Source of the DNA: Gilliamella sp. wkB108
GTDB taxonomy: Bacteria; Pseudomonadota; Gammaproteobacteria; Enterobacterales; Orbaceae
NCBI RefSeq assembly: GCF_001690195.1
Contig: NZ_LZGM01000016.1
Location: 58,081-122,080, forward strand
DNA length: 64,000 nt
Direction: 5' to 3'
The position numbers and the translations under genes were made by a program. Positions within the stretch are counted from its first letter, which is position 1. Every line of letters begins with the position of its first letter. Under the pieces are notes generated by a model, which was not told the DNA's origin, made no database searches, and was given only the letters and a program-made list of their open reading frames with translations. Shown piece by piece: positions 30,465 to 40,581 of the stretch.

Positions 30465-31058
30465 TTAAAATAACGTTAAATTTTTTATCGGTGCAAAGCT
30501 TTTGCGATATAGATGATTAATACCATGTTTTTCAATGGCAGCTAAATGCGCTTTAGTTGGGTAACCTTTATGCTGAGCAAGGCCATATTGTGGATATAAC
30601 TTGTCTAACTCAACCATTTCACGGTCACGGGTAACTTTAGCTAAAATTGAAGCGGCACTAATTTCTGCAACCAATAAATCACCTTTTATTACAGCTTGTG
30701 TCTGAATACCAAAATTAGGACATCGATTACCGTCAACTAATACAAAATTAGGTTTAATCGGTAAACCGGCTACAGCTCGCTGCATCGCTAACATAGTTGC
30801 GTGTAAAATATTGAGTTGATCGATTTCTTCAACCGATGCGCGAGCTATAAACCAAGCTAAAGCCTCTTGCTTGATAATATCAAATAGTTGTTCACGTTTT
30901 TTTTCAGTGAGCTTTTTTGAATCGGTTAAACCTGTAATGGGTTTATTCGGATCTAAAATGACAGCAGCTGTTACCACATCACCACAAAGCGGTCCGCGAC
31001 CTACTTCATCTACACCAGCAATTAAGGTCGCATTTGGATAAGTAAACTCTAATAACAA
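30465..31058 (-). CDS. rnhB: Ribonuclease HII
   Basis: 197 residues. The active-site acids lie in [17 protein letters not shown] (about 13-29), and [26 protein letters not shown] and [20 protein letters not shown] complete the signature. It cleaves RNA in RNA-DNA hybrids, including single ribonucleotides in DNA. It overlaps the end of lpxB by 10 bp and is the last gene of the fabZ-lpxA-lpxB-rnhB operon, the E. coli order. Confidence 0.96.
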   Translation of the reverse strand: MLLEFTYPNATLIAGVDEVGRGPLCGDVVTAAVILDPNKPITGLTDSKKLTEKKREQLFDIIKQEALAWFIARASVEEIDQLNILHATMLAMQRAVAGLPIKPNFVLVDGNRCPNFGIQTQAVIKGDLLVAEISAASILAKVTRDREMVELDKLYPQYGLAQHKGYPTKAHLAAIEKHGINHLYRKSFAPIKNLTLF

Positions 31059-32206
31059 CGTGATTCTCCTAAAACATCAAGAACAGCTTGTGCAGCTTGC
31101 TCATCCGCATCACAACGAATTTGTTTATGCAAAGATAAAAATGTCTCTTTTAACTTAGTATTATCACTTTCTAAATAAGGAATAATATGATTGGCTAGGT
31201 TTTCAGGTGTACAATCTTGTTGTAATAACTCAGGTACTATTTCTTTACCCGCTAAGATATTAGGTAAAGAAACATAAGGCGTTTTTATCAATCTCTTTGC
31301 TAGCCAAAAGGTAAAAGGTCTCATTTTATAGCCAACCACCATTGGACATTTCGCTAACATACACTCTAATGCGACTGTTCCTGACGCTAAAATTGAGGCA
31401 TTACTGGCAATCATCGCCTGTCGAGCTTGTCCATTTAAAAGTTGTACATCAAGTTCAGGTGCAATTTCAGCTTTGATCTGTTCGAATTCTTCGCGCCTTT
31501 TAGCATTAGCTAATGGTACAACAATATGTAAATCAGGATAACGTTGCTTTAATAATTGGGCTGCTTGTAAAAAAGGTGCTGATAACAAAGTTACTTCAGC
31601 ATGACGACTACCGGGTAGTAATGCCAAACAATGACAGTTAACAGGAATAGCTAATAGTTGTCGCATTGCTATTTGATCTGGATCAAGCGGAATATCATCA
31701 GCCATTTTATGCCCAATAAAGCGGCATGGCACATTAAACTTATCATAAAACGCTTTTTCAAAAGGTAAAAAGGCTAATATAAGATTGGTGTTACGTTTAA
31801 TTTTAAAAACTCGTTTTTGTTTCCAAGCCCAAACTGAAGGACTGACATAATGAATAGTTCTAATACCAGCTTGTTTTAGTTTGCCTTCTAACGAAAGGTT
31901 AAAATCCGGCGCATCAATACCAATAAAAATATCAGGTTTGAGTTCGATTAGGCGTTTGGTGATATCTCGTCGAATTGCTAAAATCCGTCGTAATCGTCCT
32001 AATACTTCAACGACCCCCATTACAGATAATTCATCCATTTCATACCATGCTTGACAACCTTGAGCTTGCATCAGTGGTCCGGCAATACCAATGAATTGAA
32101 TATTTGGATAATGATTTTTTAGCGCACGTATTAAACCAGCGCCAAGAATATCGCCAGAAGTTTCTCCAGCGACTAATGCAATTGTTAATGACCTTTTATC
32201 TATCAT
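31049..32206 (-). CDS. lpxB: Lipid-A-disaccharide synthase
   Basis: 385 residues. Signature parts: [19 protein letters not shown] at the N-terminus, [24 protein letters not shown] and [17 protein letters not shown] glycosyltransferase, it joins two acylated glucosamines to form the lipid A disaccharide on the inner membrane face. Its start overlaps the lpxA stop by one base, implying coupled translation. Presence with lpxA and fabZ shows a Gram-negative that makes lipid A. Confidence 0.96.
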   Translation of the reverse strand: MIDKRSLTIALVAGETSGDILGAGLIRALKNHYPNIQFIGIAGPLMQAQGCQAWYEMDELSVMGVVEVLGRLRRILAIRRDITKRLIELKPDIFIGIDAPDFNLSLEGKLKQAGIRTIHYVSPSVWAWKQKRVFKIKRNTNLILAFLPFEKAFYDKFNVPCRFIGHKMADDIPLDPDQIAMRQLLAIPVNCHCLALLPGSRHAEVTLLSAPFLQAAQLLKQRYPDLHIVVPLANAKRREEFEQIKAEIAPELDVQLLNGQARQAMIASNASILASGTVALECMLAKCPMVVGYKMRPFTFWLAKRLIKTPYVSLPNILAGKEIVPELLQQDCTPENLANHIIPYLESDNTKLKETFLSLHKQIRCDADEQAAQAVLDVLGESRCY

Positions 32207-32985
32207 TAACGAATGATGCCTCGTGTAGAGCGAGCAAAAAAGTCAATAAACAATTGTACTTCAGGGTACTGTTGTGCAATGGTCTGAATTTCGGTTTTTG
32301 CATCATCTAAAGGCAATCCACTTCTATAAAGGATTTTATAGGTATTTCGAATAGCTTGTAGCGCATCTTTACTAAATCCACGACGTTTTAAACCTTCGTA
32401 ATTAACGCCATGAGGTGTGGCATGATTTCCTTGGGCAATCACATAAGGAGGAACATCTTGCGCAACACCTGAACAACCGCCAACCATAACATGCGATCCA
32501 ATTACACAAAATTGATGAACGGCCGTCATACCGCCAATAATAACATAATCATCTAATTGAACATGTCCGCCAAGTGTTGCATTATTGGCCAAAATACAAC
32601 GGTTGCCTATTTGACAATCATGTGCAACATGTGCATTAATCATGAGTAGGTTATCACTACCAATACGTGTTAACTCACCACCCTGAACCGTACCACGATG
32701 AATCGTCACACTTTCACGAATCATATTGCGATCACCAATTTCGGTACGTGTTGGTTCACCTCGATATTTTAGATCTTGATTGACTTCACCAATTGAGGCA
32801 AATTGGTAAATCTGATTATCTTTACCAATTTTGGTATGTCCGTTTATGACTACGTGTGATTTTAAACAGGTACCATCACCAATTTCAACATTATCACCAA
32901 TAAAGCAAAAAGGACCAATTTTAACGTTATCGCCAATTTTTGCGCCTTTTTCAATCACGGAGCTTGGATGTATATCCGTTGCCAT
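32206..32985 (-). CDS. lpxA: UDP-N-acetylglucosamine acyltransferase
   Basis: 259 residues (E. coli 262). Left-handed beta-helix hexapeptide repeats run through the first 190 residues, with the catalytic histidine in [14 protein letters not shown] (about 118-131) and [13 protein letters not shown]. It makes the first lipid A precursor by transferring a hydroxyacyl chain from ACP to UDP-GlcNAc. It lies 43 bp after fabZ and overlaps lpxB by one base. Confidence 0.97.
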   Translation of the reverse strand: MATDIHPSSVIEKGAKIGDNVKIGPFCFIGDNVEIGDGTCLKSHVVINGHTKIGKDNQIYQFASIGEVNQDLKYRGEPTRTEIGDRNMIRESVTIHRGTVQGGELTRIGSDNLLMINAHVAHDCQIGNRCILANNATLGGHVQLDDYVIIGGMTAVHQFCVIGSHVMVGGCSGVAQDVPPYVIAQGNHATPHGVNYEGLKRRGFSKDALQAIRNTYKILYRSGLPLDDAKTEIQTIAQQYPEVQLFIDFFARSTRGIIR

Positions 32986-33028
32986 AGTATTTCCTTAATA
33001 CTGTCTTTGCTATTTTCAAAAACAAATG

Positions 33029-33475
33029 TTATTTACGAGCGCACATCATTTCAGCTTCGCAAACTAATTTGCCATCAACAGTTGCAACACCATGAAATAA
33101 CGCAATGCCTCGACGCTCTTTTATATATTCAACATCTAACACAATTTGATCACCAGGTACAACCGGGCGTTTAAAACGTGCTTTATCGATAGATGCAAAA
33201 TAGTAAAGTTGACCGGGAGAAAGCTCTTCAATACTTTTAAACGCTAAAATCCCTGTTGCTTGCGCCATTGCTTCTAAAATTAAAACACCAGGGAAAATGG
33301 GTTTATTGGGGAAATGGCCTTGGAAGAAAGGTTCATTAACAGTGACATTTTTAATTGCTTTTAATGTCTTACCTTTTTCATAACTAATCACACGATCAAC
33401 CATTAAAAATGGGAAACGATGAGGTAGTAGACTGATGATCTCTTCAATATCGAGAGAGTTAAGTTCGGTAGTCAA
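33029..33475 (-). CDS. fabZ: 3-hydroxyacyl-ACP dehydratase FabZ
   Basis: 148 residues. The hotdog-fold motif [14 protein letters not shown] is near the N-terminus, and the active-site pair lies in [20 protein letters not shown] (His and Glu). It dehydrates hydroxyacyl-ACP in fatty-acid synthesis and competes with LpxA for substrate, which explains their shared operon. The E. coli upstream neighbours lpxD, skp and bamA are not here; fkpA starts divergently 230 bp away. Confidence 0.96.
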   Translation of the reverse strand: MTTELNSLDIEEIISLLPHRFPFLMVDRVISYEKGKTLKAIKNVTVNEPFFQGHFPNKPIFPGVLILEAMAQATGILAFKSIEELSPGQLYYFASIDKARFKRPVVPGDQIVLDVEYIKERRGIALFHGVATVDGKLVCEAEMMCARK

Positions 33476-33705
33476 AATAGCTATCCTTCTATATTAATTA
33501 TTATAAATTCTTGACATTATAACTGAGGAAACCACCTTCACTCAAGGATGAATTAATCAGCAATAATATGCTTATGTTAAGTTCGTTAGTAATTTGTTAA
33601 AGTCATTTTATAAAATAAATGATATGTAAATACTATCTTATCCTATATCAAATCATATATAATGAGGAGAAAATGACTTAAAAGTTTTTAACTTGGAGAA
33701 GTGGT

Positions 33706-34584
33706 ATGAAATCATTGATTAAAATGACATTAATAAGTAGTGCAATTGTATTGGCATTAGCCGGTTGTGATGAGAAAAAAGCAACGGAAAATAGTAGTAC
33801 TGCTACAACAACTAATTCAGCAACAACAAGCAATACAAAAACTGAAAATAGTAATACACCAAAAGATAATAGTAATACACCAACAGACAATAAAGTGACA
33901 CTTTCAACTGATGCACAAAAAGAGGCTTATGCGTTAGGCTCATCTTTTGCGACTTATATGAAATCTAATCTAGAGCAAAATCAAATTAGCCCGGATACTG
34001 AATATGTGATGAAAGGCTTTAATGATACATACCAAGGCAAGTCACAGATGAAAGAAGATGAAGTAAAAAGTATTTTAGAAGCATTTGGCAAACGAATTCA
34101 GGAAGAAAATAGAGTTCGTTTTGAAAAAGAGAAAGCCGAAAATACAGAAGCAGGTGACAAATTCCGTACTGAATTTGCTAAACAAGATGGTGTAAAACAA
34201 ACTAAGTCTGGATTACTTTATCAAATTCTTAAAGAAGGTAACGGTCCGCATCCAACAGATGAAGATATCGTGATTGTTCATTATGTTGGTACGCTAACTG
34301 ATGGCCGTATATTCGATAGTTCTTACGATCGTGGTGAAACAGCTAAATTCCCACTTGGTAGTGTAATTGGTGGCTGGAAAGAAGGTATCCAATTAATTGG
34401 TGTAGGTGGTAAAATTAAGTTAGTTGTTCCACCTAATTTAGGTTATGGTAATCAGAATATTCCTGGTCAAGATGGTAAAGCTGATATCCAACCTGCATCT
34501 ACATTAGTTTTTGAAGTTGAATTACTAGGTATTGATAATAAAGATCAACAAAAAAGCCAACCAGAAGAAAAAGCTGGACAATAA
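33706..34584 (+). CDS. fkpA: FkpA-like FKBP peptidyl-prolyl isomerase, probable lipoprotein
   Basis: 292 residues. The signal sequence ends in a lipobox, LALAGC, with Cys21 as the likely lipid anchor; E. coli FkpA has an ordinary signal peptide instead. A 35-residue linker rich in Thr, Ser and Asn follows (about 28-62), then the FkpA dimerisation helices (about 66-160) and the FKBP domain (about 163-280: IVHYVGTLTDGRIFDSSYDR, VVPPNLGYGN, LVFEVELLGI). It should assist folding in the periplasm. It ends one base before the likely tusD start. GGAG precedes its ATG. Confidence 0.88.
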   Translation: MKSLIKMTLISSAIVLALAGCDEKKATENSSTATTTNSATTSNTKTENSNTPKDNSNTPTDNKVTLSTDAQKEAYALGSSFATYMKSNLEQNQISPDTEYVMKGFNDTYQGKSQMKEDEVKSILEAFGKRIQEENRVRFEKEKAENTEAGDKFRTEFAKQDGVKQTKSGLLYQILKEGNGPHPTDEDIVIVHYVGTLTDGRIFDSSYDRGETAKFPLGSVIGGWKEGIQLIGVGGKIKLVVPPNLGYGNQNIPGQDGKADIQPASTLVFEVELLGIDNKDQQKSQPEEKAGQ

Positions 34585-34585
34585 T

Positions 34586-34960
34586 TTGGTCGATCCCTCA
34601 AATCTAACTTACACATTAGTTATTATGGGTCCTGCTTATGGGACCCAATCTGCTTATTGTGCTTTGCAATTTGCACAAACATTACTTATCGATTCCCAAC
34701 ATACAATTAAAAATATCTTTTTTTATGCCGATGGTGTTTATAATGGTAATCGGTTCACCGATCCTGCAAATGATGAGTTTGATTTAGTTTCAGCATGGCA
34801 AAAACTGGCTGAGCAGCATTCATTAAAGTTAACCGTTTGCGTTGCAGCAGCTCAGCGACGCGGAGTTAACCATAATAATCTTGCAAATTATTTTGAATTA
34901 ACCGGACTTGGTGAATTAAGTGAATCAATTGCAACGACCGATCGTGTTATCCAGTTTTAA
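34586..34960 (+). CDS. tusD: Sulfurtransferase TusD
   Basis: About 124 residues if translation starts at TTG 34586, right after the fkpA stop; the family N-terminus falls in TYTLVIMGPAYGTQSAYCA, and no better start codon exists between. A longer frame from 34532 overlaps fkpA and is less likely. The catalytic cysteine is in LTVCVAAAQRRGV, and DEFDLVSAWQKLAEQH and ATTDRVIQF are conserved. TusD passes sulphur in the relay for 2-thiouridine in tRNA. The start is the weak point; the family is clear. Confidence 0.85.
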   Translation: MVDPSNLTYTLVIMGPAYGTQSAYCALQFAQTLLIDSQHTIKNIFFYADGVYNGNRFTDPANDEFDLVSAWQKLAEQHSLKLTVCVAAAQRRGVNHNNLANYFELTGLGELSESIATTDRVIQF

Positions 34961-34975
34961 CATTAAGGTAGTGAA

Positions 34976-35329
34976 ATGAAAAAAGTTGCGGTCATTATCA
35001 ACAAGCCTCCTCATGGCAATGCCAAAGGGCGAGAGGCATTAGATATTATTCTGGCAATGTCTGATATTAATCATATTTCAGTTTTTTTTATTGGAGATGG
35101 TGTTTTTCATCTGTTACCTCATCAACATCCTGAACAAATATTGATGCGCGATTATATTGCTACATTTAATATGCTTGAACTGTATGATATTGAGGATGTT
35201 TATGTGTGCCAATCCTCACTGAATGAGCGAAGTCTTAACAATATTACCTTAAATATTGCTAATAAGGTGATCCCTCCCCAAGCATTAAATCAATTATTTT
35301 CTACTCAAGATGTAATCTTACGTTTCTGA
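34976..35329 (+). CDS. tusC: Sulfur-relay protein TusC
   Basis: 117 residues. PPHGNAKGREALDIILAMSD, FFIGDGVFHLLPHQHP, DYIATFNMLELYDIEDVYVC and the terminal DVILRF match TusC closely. In E. coli TusB, TusC and TusD form one complex in the 2-thiouridine relay. It is 15 bp downstream of tusD. The tusB gene normally expected next is absent: the following 230 bp have no such frame. Confidence 0.9.
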   Translation: MKKVAVIINKPPHGNAKGREALDIILAMSDINHISVFFIGDGVFHLLPHQHPEQILMRDYIATFNMLELYDIEDVYVCQSSLNERSLNNITLNIANKVIPPQALNQLFSTQDVILRF

Positions 35330-35330
35330 T

Positions 35331-35370
35331 TTATACTTAAACGTATAGCTAACCTGAAATTTTTTTACAG
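35331..35370 (+). repeat. Dispersed 40-bp repeat, copy 1
   Basis: Begins TTATACTTAAACGTATAGCT and continues AACCTGAAA to TTTACAG. Two more copies on the same strand lie at 49288-49327 and 51633-51672. It starts right after the tusC stop. Confidence 0.6.
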
Positions 35371-35473
35371 ATTTAACTTATTCAATAAGATTAATACGGT
35401 TATACTCGTTATGATGATAAGTATTATAGGATGATTCAATTTAATATTAATAAATTTGAATGAGAGAAATAGT

Positions 35474-35518
35474 TAATCCACTCTACTTTTCAGTAAAACT
35501 GAATAATAGGGTGGATTA
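35474..35518 (-). terminator. Hairpin downstream of nagE and tusC
   Basis: TAATCCAC (35474-35481) pairs with GTGGATTA (35511-35518), with an inner CAGT-AAA-ACTG hairpin. It lies between convergent units; T runs are short, so strength is uncertain. Confidence 0.45.
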
Positions 35519-35562
35519 GAATATTAATTAAATTTCAGCTGAATAACTTTTGTACAAATCAA

Positions 35563-37056
35563 TTAAACTAATTTTTTCATTTGATCGGCAATTTTTTCAG
35601 CTTGTTGACCAACTACAATTTGCACACCAGTTTTACCCAGTTTAATTACCGCCATGGCTCCAAGCGCTTTAGTAGCTTGTTCATCAATAAGATCGGAATC
35701 ATTAACATTTAGGCGTAAACGAGTGATACAAGAATCGATATTAGTTAAATTTTGTTTACCACCAACAACCGCTAAATATTGCTCAGCAAGTTTAGATACA
35801 TCAACTTCTGCCTGTTTTTGTTGAGATTTTTTAGCTACTAACGTTGAACTATCATCATCTTCACGACCAGGTGTTTTAAGATTAAATTTAACGATCACAA
35901 AACGGAATACAAAATAGTAAACCACAAAGAACACCAAACCTTGCAGGATTAACATATACCAATGTACCGCTAATGGATTGCGTGATTGTAGTAACATATC
36001 AATCAATCCAGCGCTAAATGCAAAACCTGATATCCATTGTAAAGTAGCGGCAATAAATAGCGAAATTCCGGTTAAAACAGCATGGATAACGTAAAGTATT
36101 GGTGCGACAAACATAAAGGCAAATTCTAATGGCTCAGTTATACCAGTAAAGAAAGCGGCAAAAGAAGCTGCTAACATAATTGAGGCGGTTTTATCTTTAT
36201 TGCCTTTTTTAGCTGTATGATATATAGCTAATGCGGCACCCGGTAAACCAAACATCATAATTGGGAAGAATCCTGCTTGATAACGACCAGTAATACCAAT
36301 AATTGCTTCACCTGAATCTATAGCTTTTTGCCCAGCTAAGAAGTTTGGAATATCGTTAATACCAGCGACATCAAACCAAAATACGGAATTAAGGGCATGG
36401 TGTAAACCAACAGGGATTAATAAACGGTTGAAGAATCCATAAATACCCGCACCCACTGAACCTAAGTTTTTAATCCATTCACCAAATGATACTAATGAGC
36501 TAAACACAACAGGCCAGATAAAATAAAAAGCTACCGAAATAAATAGCATTACAATGGAAACAATAATTGGTACTAAACGTTTACCACTGAAGAAAGCCAA
36601 TGCTTTATGTAATTCAACAGAGCTAAAACGATTGTACAATTCAGCCGCGATGATACCCACTAAAATTCCAATAAATTGATTGTTGATTTTTTTATACGCT
36701 AGCGGTATTTGATTTTCCCAACCAGTAACCTTGGTATCTATGCCTTGAAACAGTGCAACGGTAGTTGGTGATAACAGTGTGGTAATAACTAAAAAACCAA
36801 CTAAACCGGCAAGTGCTGCTGCTCCGTCTTTATCTTTCGACATACCATAAGCAACACCAATTGCAAAAAGTACCGGCATGTTCTCAATAATTGCACTGCC
36901 TGATTTTATTAAAAATGCAGCTGCAACATTATTAGCACCCCAGCCATTGGGGTCAATCCAATAGCCGATACCAAGTAATATTGCTGCGGCTGGTAATACT
37001 GCAACAGGCACCATTAATGATCGCCCGATACGTTGTAAATAAGCCAAAATTCCCAT
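35563..37056 (-). CDS. nagE: N-acetylglucosamine PTS permease, fused IIC-IIB
   Basis: 497 residues. The IIC domain (1-385) has about ten helices with GLHHALNSVFWFDVAGI, GITEPLEFAFMFVAPILYV and the FNLKTPGREDD linker; the IIB domain (about 415-497) has the phosphorylated cysteine in IDSCITRLRLNV. E. coli NagE (648 residues) also has a IIA domain, missing here, so phosphate must come from a separate IIA such as Crr. It is divergent from nagBAC, as in E. coli. Its position and similarity support GlcNAc as substrate. Confidence 0.9.
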   Translation of the reverse strand: MGILAYLQRIGRSLMVPVAVLPAAAILLGIGYWIDPNGWGANNVAAAFLIKSGSAIIENMPVLFAIGVAYGMSKDKDGAAALAGLVGFLVITTLLSPTTVALFQGIDTKVTGWENQIPLAYKKINNQFIGILVGIIAAELYNRFSSVELHKALAFFSGKRLVPIIVSIVMLFISVAFYFIWPVVFSSLVSFGEWIKNLGSVGAGIYGFFNRLLIPVGLHHALNSVFWFDVAGINDIPNFLAGQKAIDSGEAIIGITGRYQAGFFPIMMFGLPGAALAIYHTAKKGNKDKTASIMLAASFAAFFTGITEPLEFAFMFVAPILYVIHAVLTGISLFIAATLQWISGFAFSAGLIDMLLQSRNPLAVHWYMLILQGLVFFVVYYFVFRFVIVKFNLKTPGREDDDSSTLVAKKSQQKQAEVDVSKLAEQYLAVVGGKQNLTNIDSCITRLRLNVNDSDLIDEQATKALGAMAVIKLGKTGVQIVVGQQAEKIADQMKKLV

Positions 37057-37154
37057 AGGTTTTACCTCATATAATTATTTGTTATAAACTTAATAACATA
37101 CTGTAATTAAACATCTTTAAATAAACGTAAGCGGATTTGTATATTTCATATTAT

Positions 37155-37176
37155 ATTATTTTACTTCGCAAATTAA
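37155..37176. promoter_or_regulatory. Candidate NagC operator
   Basis: ATTATTTTA-CTTCGC-AAATTAAT fits the AT-rich, dyad NagC site with a central TTCGC, in the nagE/nagB divergent gap. No second site is obvious. Confidence 0.4.
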
Positions 37177-37188
37177 TTATTCGTTTTT

Positions 37189-37204
37189 TGTGATTTTAAT
37201 CACG
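37189..37204. promoter_or_regulatory. Candidate CRP site between nagE and nagB
   Basis: TGTGATTTTAATCACG matches TGTGA-N6-TCACA at 9 of 10 positions. In E. coli a CRP site also lies between nagE and nagB. Confidence 0.65.
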
Positions 37205-37305
37205 ATTTTTTTTGAATTATTACTTTAATATAGTAAAATACAGTCAACATATTTTACTTAGAAAAAAAAGAAGTTATTTAATTATATCAGAAGAGGTGAT
37301 ATCTC

Positions 37306-38112
37306 ATGAGACTTATTCCTTTAGAAAATGCTCAAGAAGTGGGCGCTTGGGTAGCTAAACGAATTGTTAATAAAATTAACGAATTTAAACCGACAGCGGA
37401 TCGTCCGTTTTTATTAGGTTTACCTACAGGAAGTTCCCCGTTAGTTATGTATCAACAATTGATTAAACAGTACCAAGCTGGTAATGTCAGTTTTAAGCAT
37501 GTTGTTACTTTCAATATGGATGAATATGTAGGACTGCCAGAAGATCATCCACAAAGCTATCATACTTTTATGTATGAAAATTTCTTTAACCATGTTGATA
37601 TTGATAAAAAGAACATCCATATACTTAATGGTAATGCAACTGATATTGATGAAGAGTGTCGTCAATATGAAGAAAAAATTAAAGCTTATGGAAAAATCAA
37701 TATTTTCGTTGGTGGTGTTGGTCAAGACGGTCATATTGCTTTTAATGAGCCAGGTTCATCACTCTGCTCTAGAACTCGTATCAAAACATTAACGGAAGAT
37801 ACTCGCATTGCTAATTCGCGCTTTTTTGACAATGATATACATCAAGTGCCAAAACATGCGCTTACTATTGGTGTTGCCACTTTAATGGATGCTGAAGAGG
37901 TCATCTTATTAGTTTGTGGGCATAATAAGAGCTTGGCGTTGCAAGCGGGGGTTGAAGGTTCAGTTAATCACTTATGGACTGTTACAGCTTTGCAAATGCA
38001 TCCAACATCTATTATTGTTTGTGATGAGCCAAGTACTGATGATCTTAAAGTAAAAACACTAAAATATTTCAAACAAATGGAAGCTGATAATCTCAAAGTA
38101 ACCGTTTTATAA
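37306..38112 (+). CDS. nagB: Glucosamine-6-phosphate deaminase
   Basis: 268 residues (E. coli 266). [37 protein letters not shown] and [18 protein letters not shown] carry the catalytic Asp and His. It converts glucosamine 6-phosphate to fructose 6-phosphate and ammonia, the last step of GlcNAc use. It is first in nagBAC, divergent from nagE. GAGGTGAT precedes the ATG. The intergenic gap has candidate NagC and CRP sites. Confidence 0.96.
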   Translation: MRLIPLENAQEVGAWVAKRIVNKINEFKPTADRPFLLGLPTGSSPLVMYQQLIKQYQAGNVSFKHVVTFNMDEYVGLPEDHPQSYHTFMYENFFNHVDIDKKNIHILNGNATDIDEECRQYEEKIKAYGKINIFVGGVGQDGHIAFNEPGSSLCSRTRIKTLTEDTRIANSRFFDNDIHQVPKHALTIGVATLMDAEEVILLVCGHNKSLALQAGVEGSVNHLWTVTALQMHPTSIIVCDEPSTDDLKVKTLKYFKQMEADNLKVTVL

Positions 38113-38123
38113 AGGATAAATCA

Positions 38124-39266
38124 ATGTACGCATTAACAAATTGTCGTTTTTATACAGGCTATGAAATTCTTGAAAATCACGCAGCTATTATTGACGGTGA
38201 TAGAATTACAAAAATCTGTAAACAAGACGAACTACCAGCAGATATCACCATTGAAAATTTACAAGGAGCCATTGTTGCTCCTGGTTTTATTGATATTCAA
38301 GTAAATGGCTGTGGTGGTGTACAATTTAATGAAACGCTTGATGCGTTAAGCATCGATACTTTAGAATCAATGCAAGCGACAAACCTCGTTACGGGTTGCA
38401 CTAGTTATTTGCCGACGTTAATTACATCCAGTGATGAATTTATGATAAAAGCTGTGACTGTAATGCGCGAATATTTAGCTACTCATGCAAACCAAGCGCT
38501 TGGTTTGCATCTAGAGGGGCCTTATATCAATCCTGAGAAAAAAGGGATTCATGATGAGAATTTTATTCGTCAACCTTCGCAAAAAATGATTGATTTTCTC
38601 TGTGAGAATGCTGATGTAATCAAAATTATTACGTTAGCACCAGAAAAGGTAGAGAGTCATTTTATTAAACAACTTGTTAATGCTGGAATTCATGTTTCGG
38701 TTGGACATTCTAATGGTCATTATGATGATTGTCGCCGTGGATTTAATGATGGGATCCGTTTAGGTACACATTTATTTAATGCAATGCCTTACATTTCAGG
38801 ACGTGAACCTGGCGTAGTTGGCGCAATTTATGATGCGCCAGAAGTTTATGTCGGTATTATCGCGGATGGTCAGCATGTGAATTGGGCGAATATTCGTAAC
38901 AGCCATAAAATCAAACAAGATCATTTGATCCTAATTACGGATGCGATGTTACTTGCAGGATCTAATTTATCCTCAGGGGTATTTGCAGGTAAGACCATTT
39001 ATTATAAAGATGGTCGTTGTATTGATGAGAAAGGTACACTTGGTGGATCGGCATTAACCATGATAGAAGCTGTCAAAAATGCTGTAGAGTATGTTGGTAT
39101 TGCATTAGATGAGGCTTTACGCATGGCAACGCTTTATCCAGCACGAGCTATCGGTGTTGATAAAGAGCTTGGTAGTATATGCGAAGGTAATATAGCTAAC
39201 TTAGTTATTTTTGATCGTAACTATACTATATCTAAAACTATTGTTAATGGAGTGATGAGTCGTTAA
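38124..39266 (+). CDS. nagA: N-acetylglucosamine-6-phosphate deacetylase
   Basis: 380 residues (E. coli 382). Metal-dependent amidohydrolase with [67 protein letters not shown] and the catalytic aspartate in LILITDAM. It removes acetate from GlcNAc 6-phosphate made by NagE. It lies 11 bp after nagB, so co-transcribed. AAAGGA precedes the start. Confidence 0.96.
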   Translation: MYALTNCRFYTGYEILENHAAIIDGDRITKICKQDELPADITIENLQGAIVAPGFIDIQVNGCGGVQFNETLDALSIDTLESMQATNLVTGCTSYLPTLITSSDEFMIKAVTVMREYLATHANQALGLHLEGPYINPEKKGIHDENFIRQPSQKMIDFLCENADVIKIITLAPEKVESHFIKQLVNAGIHVSVGHSNGHYDDCRRGFNDGIRLGTHLFNAMPYISGREPGVVGAIYDAPEVYVGIIADGQHVNWANIRNSHKIKQDHLILITDAMLLAGSNLSSGVFAGKTIYYKDGRCIDEKGTLGGSALTMIEAVKNAVEYVGIALDEALRMATLYPARAIGVDKELGSICEGNIANLVIFDRNYTISKTIVNGVMSR

Positions 39267-39301
39267 AATGTCATTTAGTTAGTACAAATATTGAGTTACT
39301 T

Positions 39302-40531
39302 ATGACATTTAATTATCTAAATCTAGTTGGCAATGCTGAGCTAATCAAACAACTTAATTATGCAATGATTTATCGTTTGATTGTTCAGCAAGCGCCTATT
39401 TCACGTATTCAATTGGCTGAAATAAGCCATTTAGCTCCTGCTAGCATTACTAAAATCACCCGACAACTTCTCAAAAATAAATTAATTAAAGAAGTCGATG
39501 CCCAACAATCAACCGGTGGGCGTCCTGCTGTTTCTATTGTAGCAAAATTTACACATTATCAGACTATTGCCGTGCAGTTAAGTCGTTCACATGTCATTGT
39601 GGAACTTTATGATCTTGGTGCTAATTGTTTAGTATCAAAAACATATCCACTAACTGATTTTACAGAAAAATTAGCACAGAAATATTTAATTACATTAATT
39701 GAACAATTCATTCAAGAATATAGTAAAAAAATAAAAGAGTTAATTGCAATATCTGTTGTCATGCCAGGATTAGTTGATTCTGTACATGGAATCGTTCGCT
39801 ACACACCACATATTCAAGTTAAAGAATGGCATTTAGCCGAGGCATTACAAAAACAGTTTAAAACTTCTATTTTTATTGGCAATGATATTCAAAGTTTAGC
39901 TCTTGCTGAAAGTTATTTTGGAACAACGCAAGATGTTGATGATTCTATTTTAATTCGTGTGCATCAAGGCGTGGGATCGGGGGTTATTGTTAATCAACAG
40001 TTATTAACTAATCATAATCAAAGTGCTTGTGAAGTTGGACATATTCAAGTTGATGCTTTGGGGGATCGTTGTCATTGTGGTAATTTTGGTTGTTTAGAAA
40101 ATCGAGTAGTAAATCGTGCGATTGAAAACCGAGCTAAACAGATGATTGAACAGGGTTATCCGACTAAATTGACGATTGAATCATGTAATATTGCTAATAT
40201 TTGTCAATGTGCAAATCAAGGTGATGATCTTGCTGTAAAATTAATAAAAGATTCGGGTGAAAATATCGGTAGAGCAGTAGCGATTATGGTTAATATTTTT
40301 AATCCACAGCGTATTGTATTGGCTGGAGAGTTGATTAAATCACAAGAGATTCTGCTAAGAGCGGTAAATAACGCATTAAATACTCAGAGTTTAGAAGGTT
40401 TAAGGAAGAATTTAACAATTACTTGCTCAACGCTTAATGATCGTTCAGCGATTGGCGCATTTGCATTAGTGCAACAAGCATTATTTAATGGTTCACTGCT
40501 AATGACGATGTTTGAAGATAATGCAATATAA
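39302..40531 (+). CDS. nagC: NagC-type ROK-family repressor
   Basis: 409 residues. Helix-turn-helix at about 30-60 (ISRIQLAEISHLAPASITKI), then the ROK sugar-kinase-like domain with the zinc cluster in GDRCHCGNFGCLE (about 256-268) and FNPQRIVLAGELI. In E. coli NagC represses the nag genes and is released by GlcNAc 6-phosphate. Its place after nagBA on the same strand supports the name; the related Mlc cannot be excluded by sequence alone. A strong terminator follows. Confidence 0.9.
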   Translation: MTFNYLNLVGNAELIKQLNYAMIYRLIVQQAPISRIQLAEISHLAPASITKITRQLLKNKLIKEVDAQQSTGGRPAVSIVAKFTHYQTIAVQLSRSHVIVELYDLGANCLVSKTYPLTDFTEKLAQKYLITLIEQFIQEYSKKIKELIAISVVMPGLVDSVHGIVRYTPHIQVKEWHLAEALQKQFKTSIFIGNDIQSLALAESYFGTTQDVDDSILIRVHQGVGSGVIVNQQLLTNHNQSACEVGHIQVDALGDRCHCGNFGCLENRVVNRAIENRAKQMIEQGYPTKLTIESCNIANICQCANQGDDLAVKLIKDSGENIGRAVAIMVNIFNPQRIVLAGELIKSQEILLRAVNNALNTQSLEGLRKNLTITCSTLNDRSAIGAFALVQQALFNGSLLMTMFEDNAI

Positions 40532-40550
40532 TTTCTTTTATTATTCTAAC

Positions 40551-40579
40551 AAAAAAGCCCGATAATATCGGGCTTTTTT
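40551..40579. terminator. Strong bidirectional terminator between nagC and asd
   Basis: AAAAAAGCCCGATA and TATCGGGCTTTTTT form a near-perfect 14-bp stem. Both flanks carry the A or T tract needed for termination in either direction. Confidence 0.92.
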
Positions 40580-40581
40580 GT

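Noticed and set aside
33678..33890. 70-codon minus-strand frame opposite the fkpA linker
   Set aside because: Valine/leucine-rich sequence is the shadow of the Thr/Asn-rich linker of fkpA; no independent evidence.
37441..37734. 97-codon minus-strand frame within nagB
   Set aside because: Antisense shadow of nagB, low-complexity and without family resemblance.
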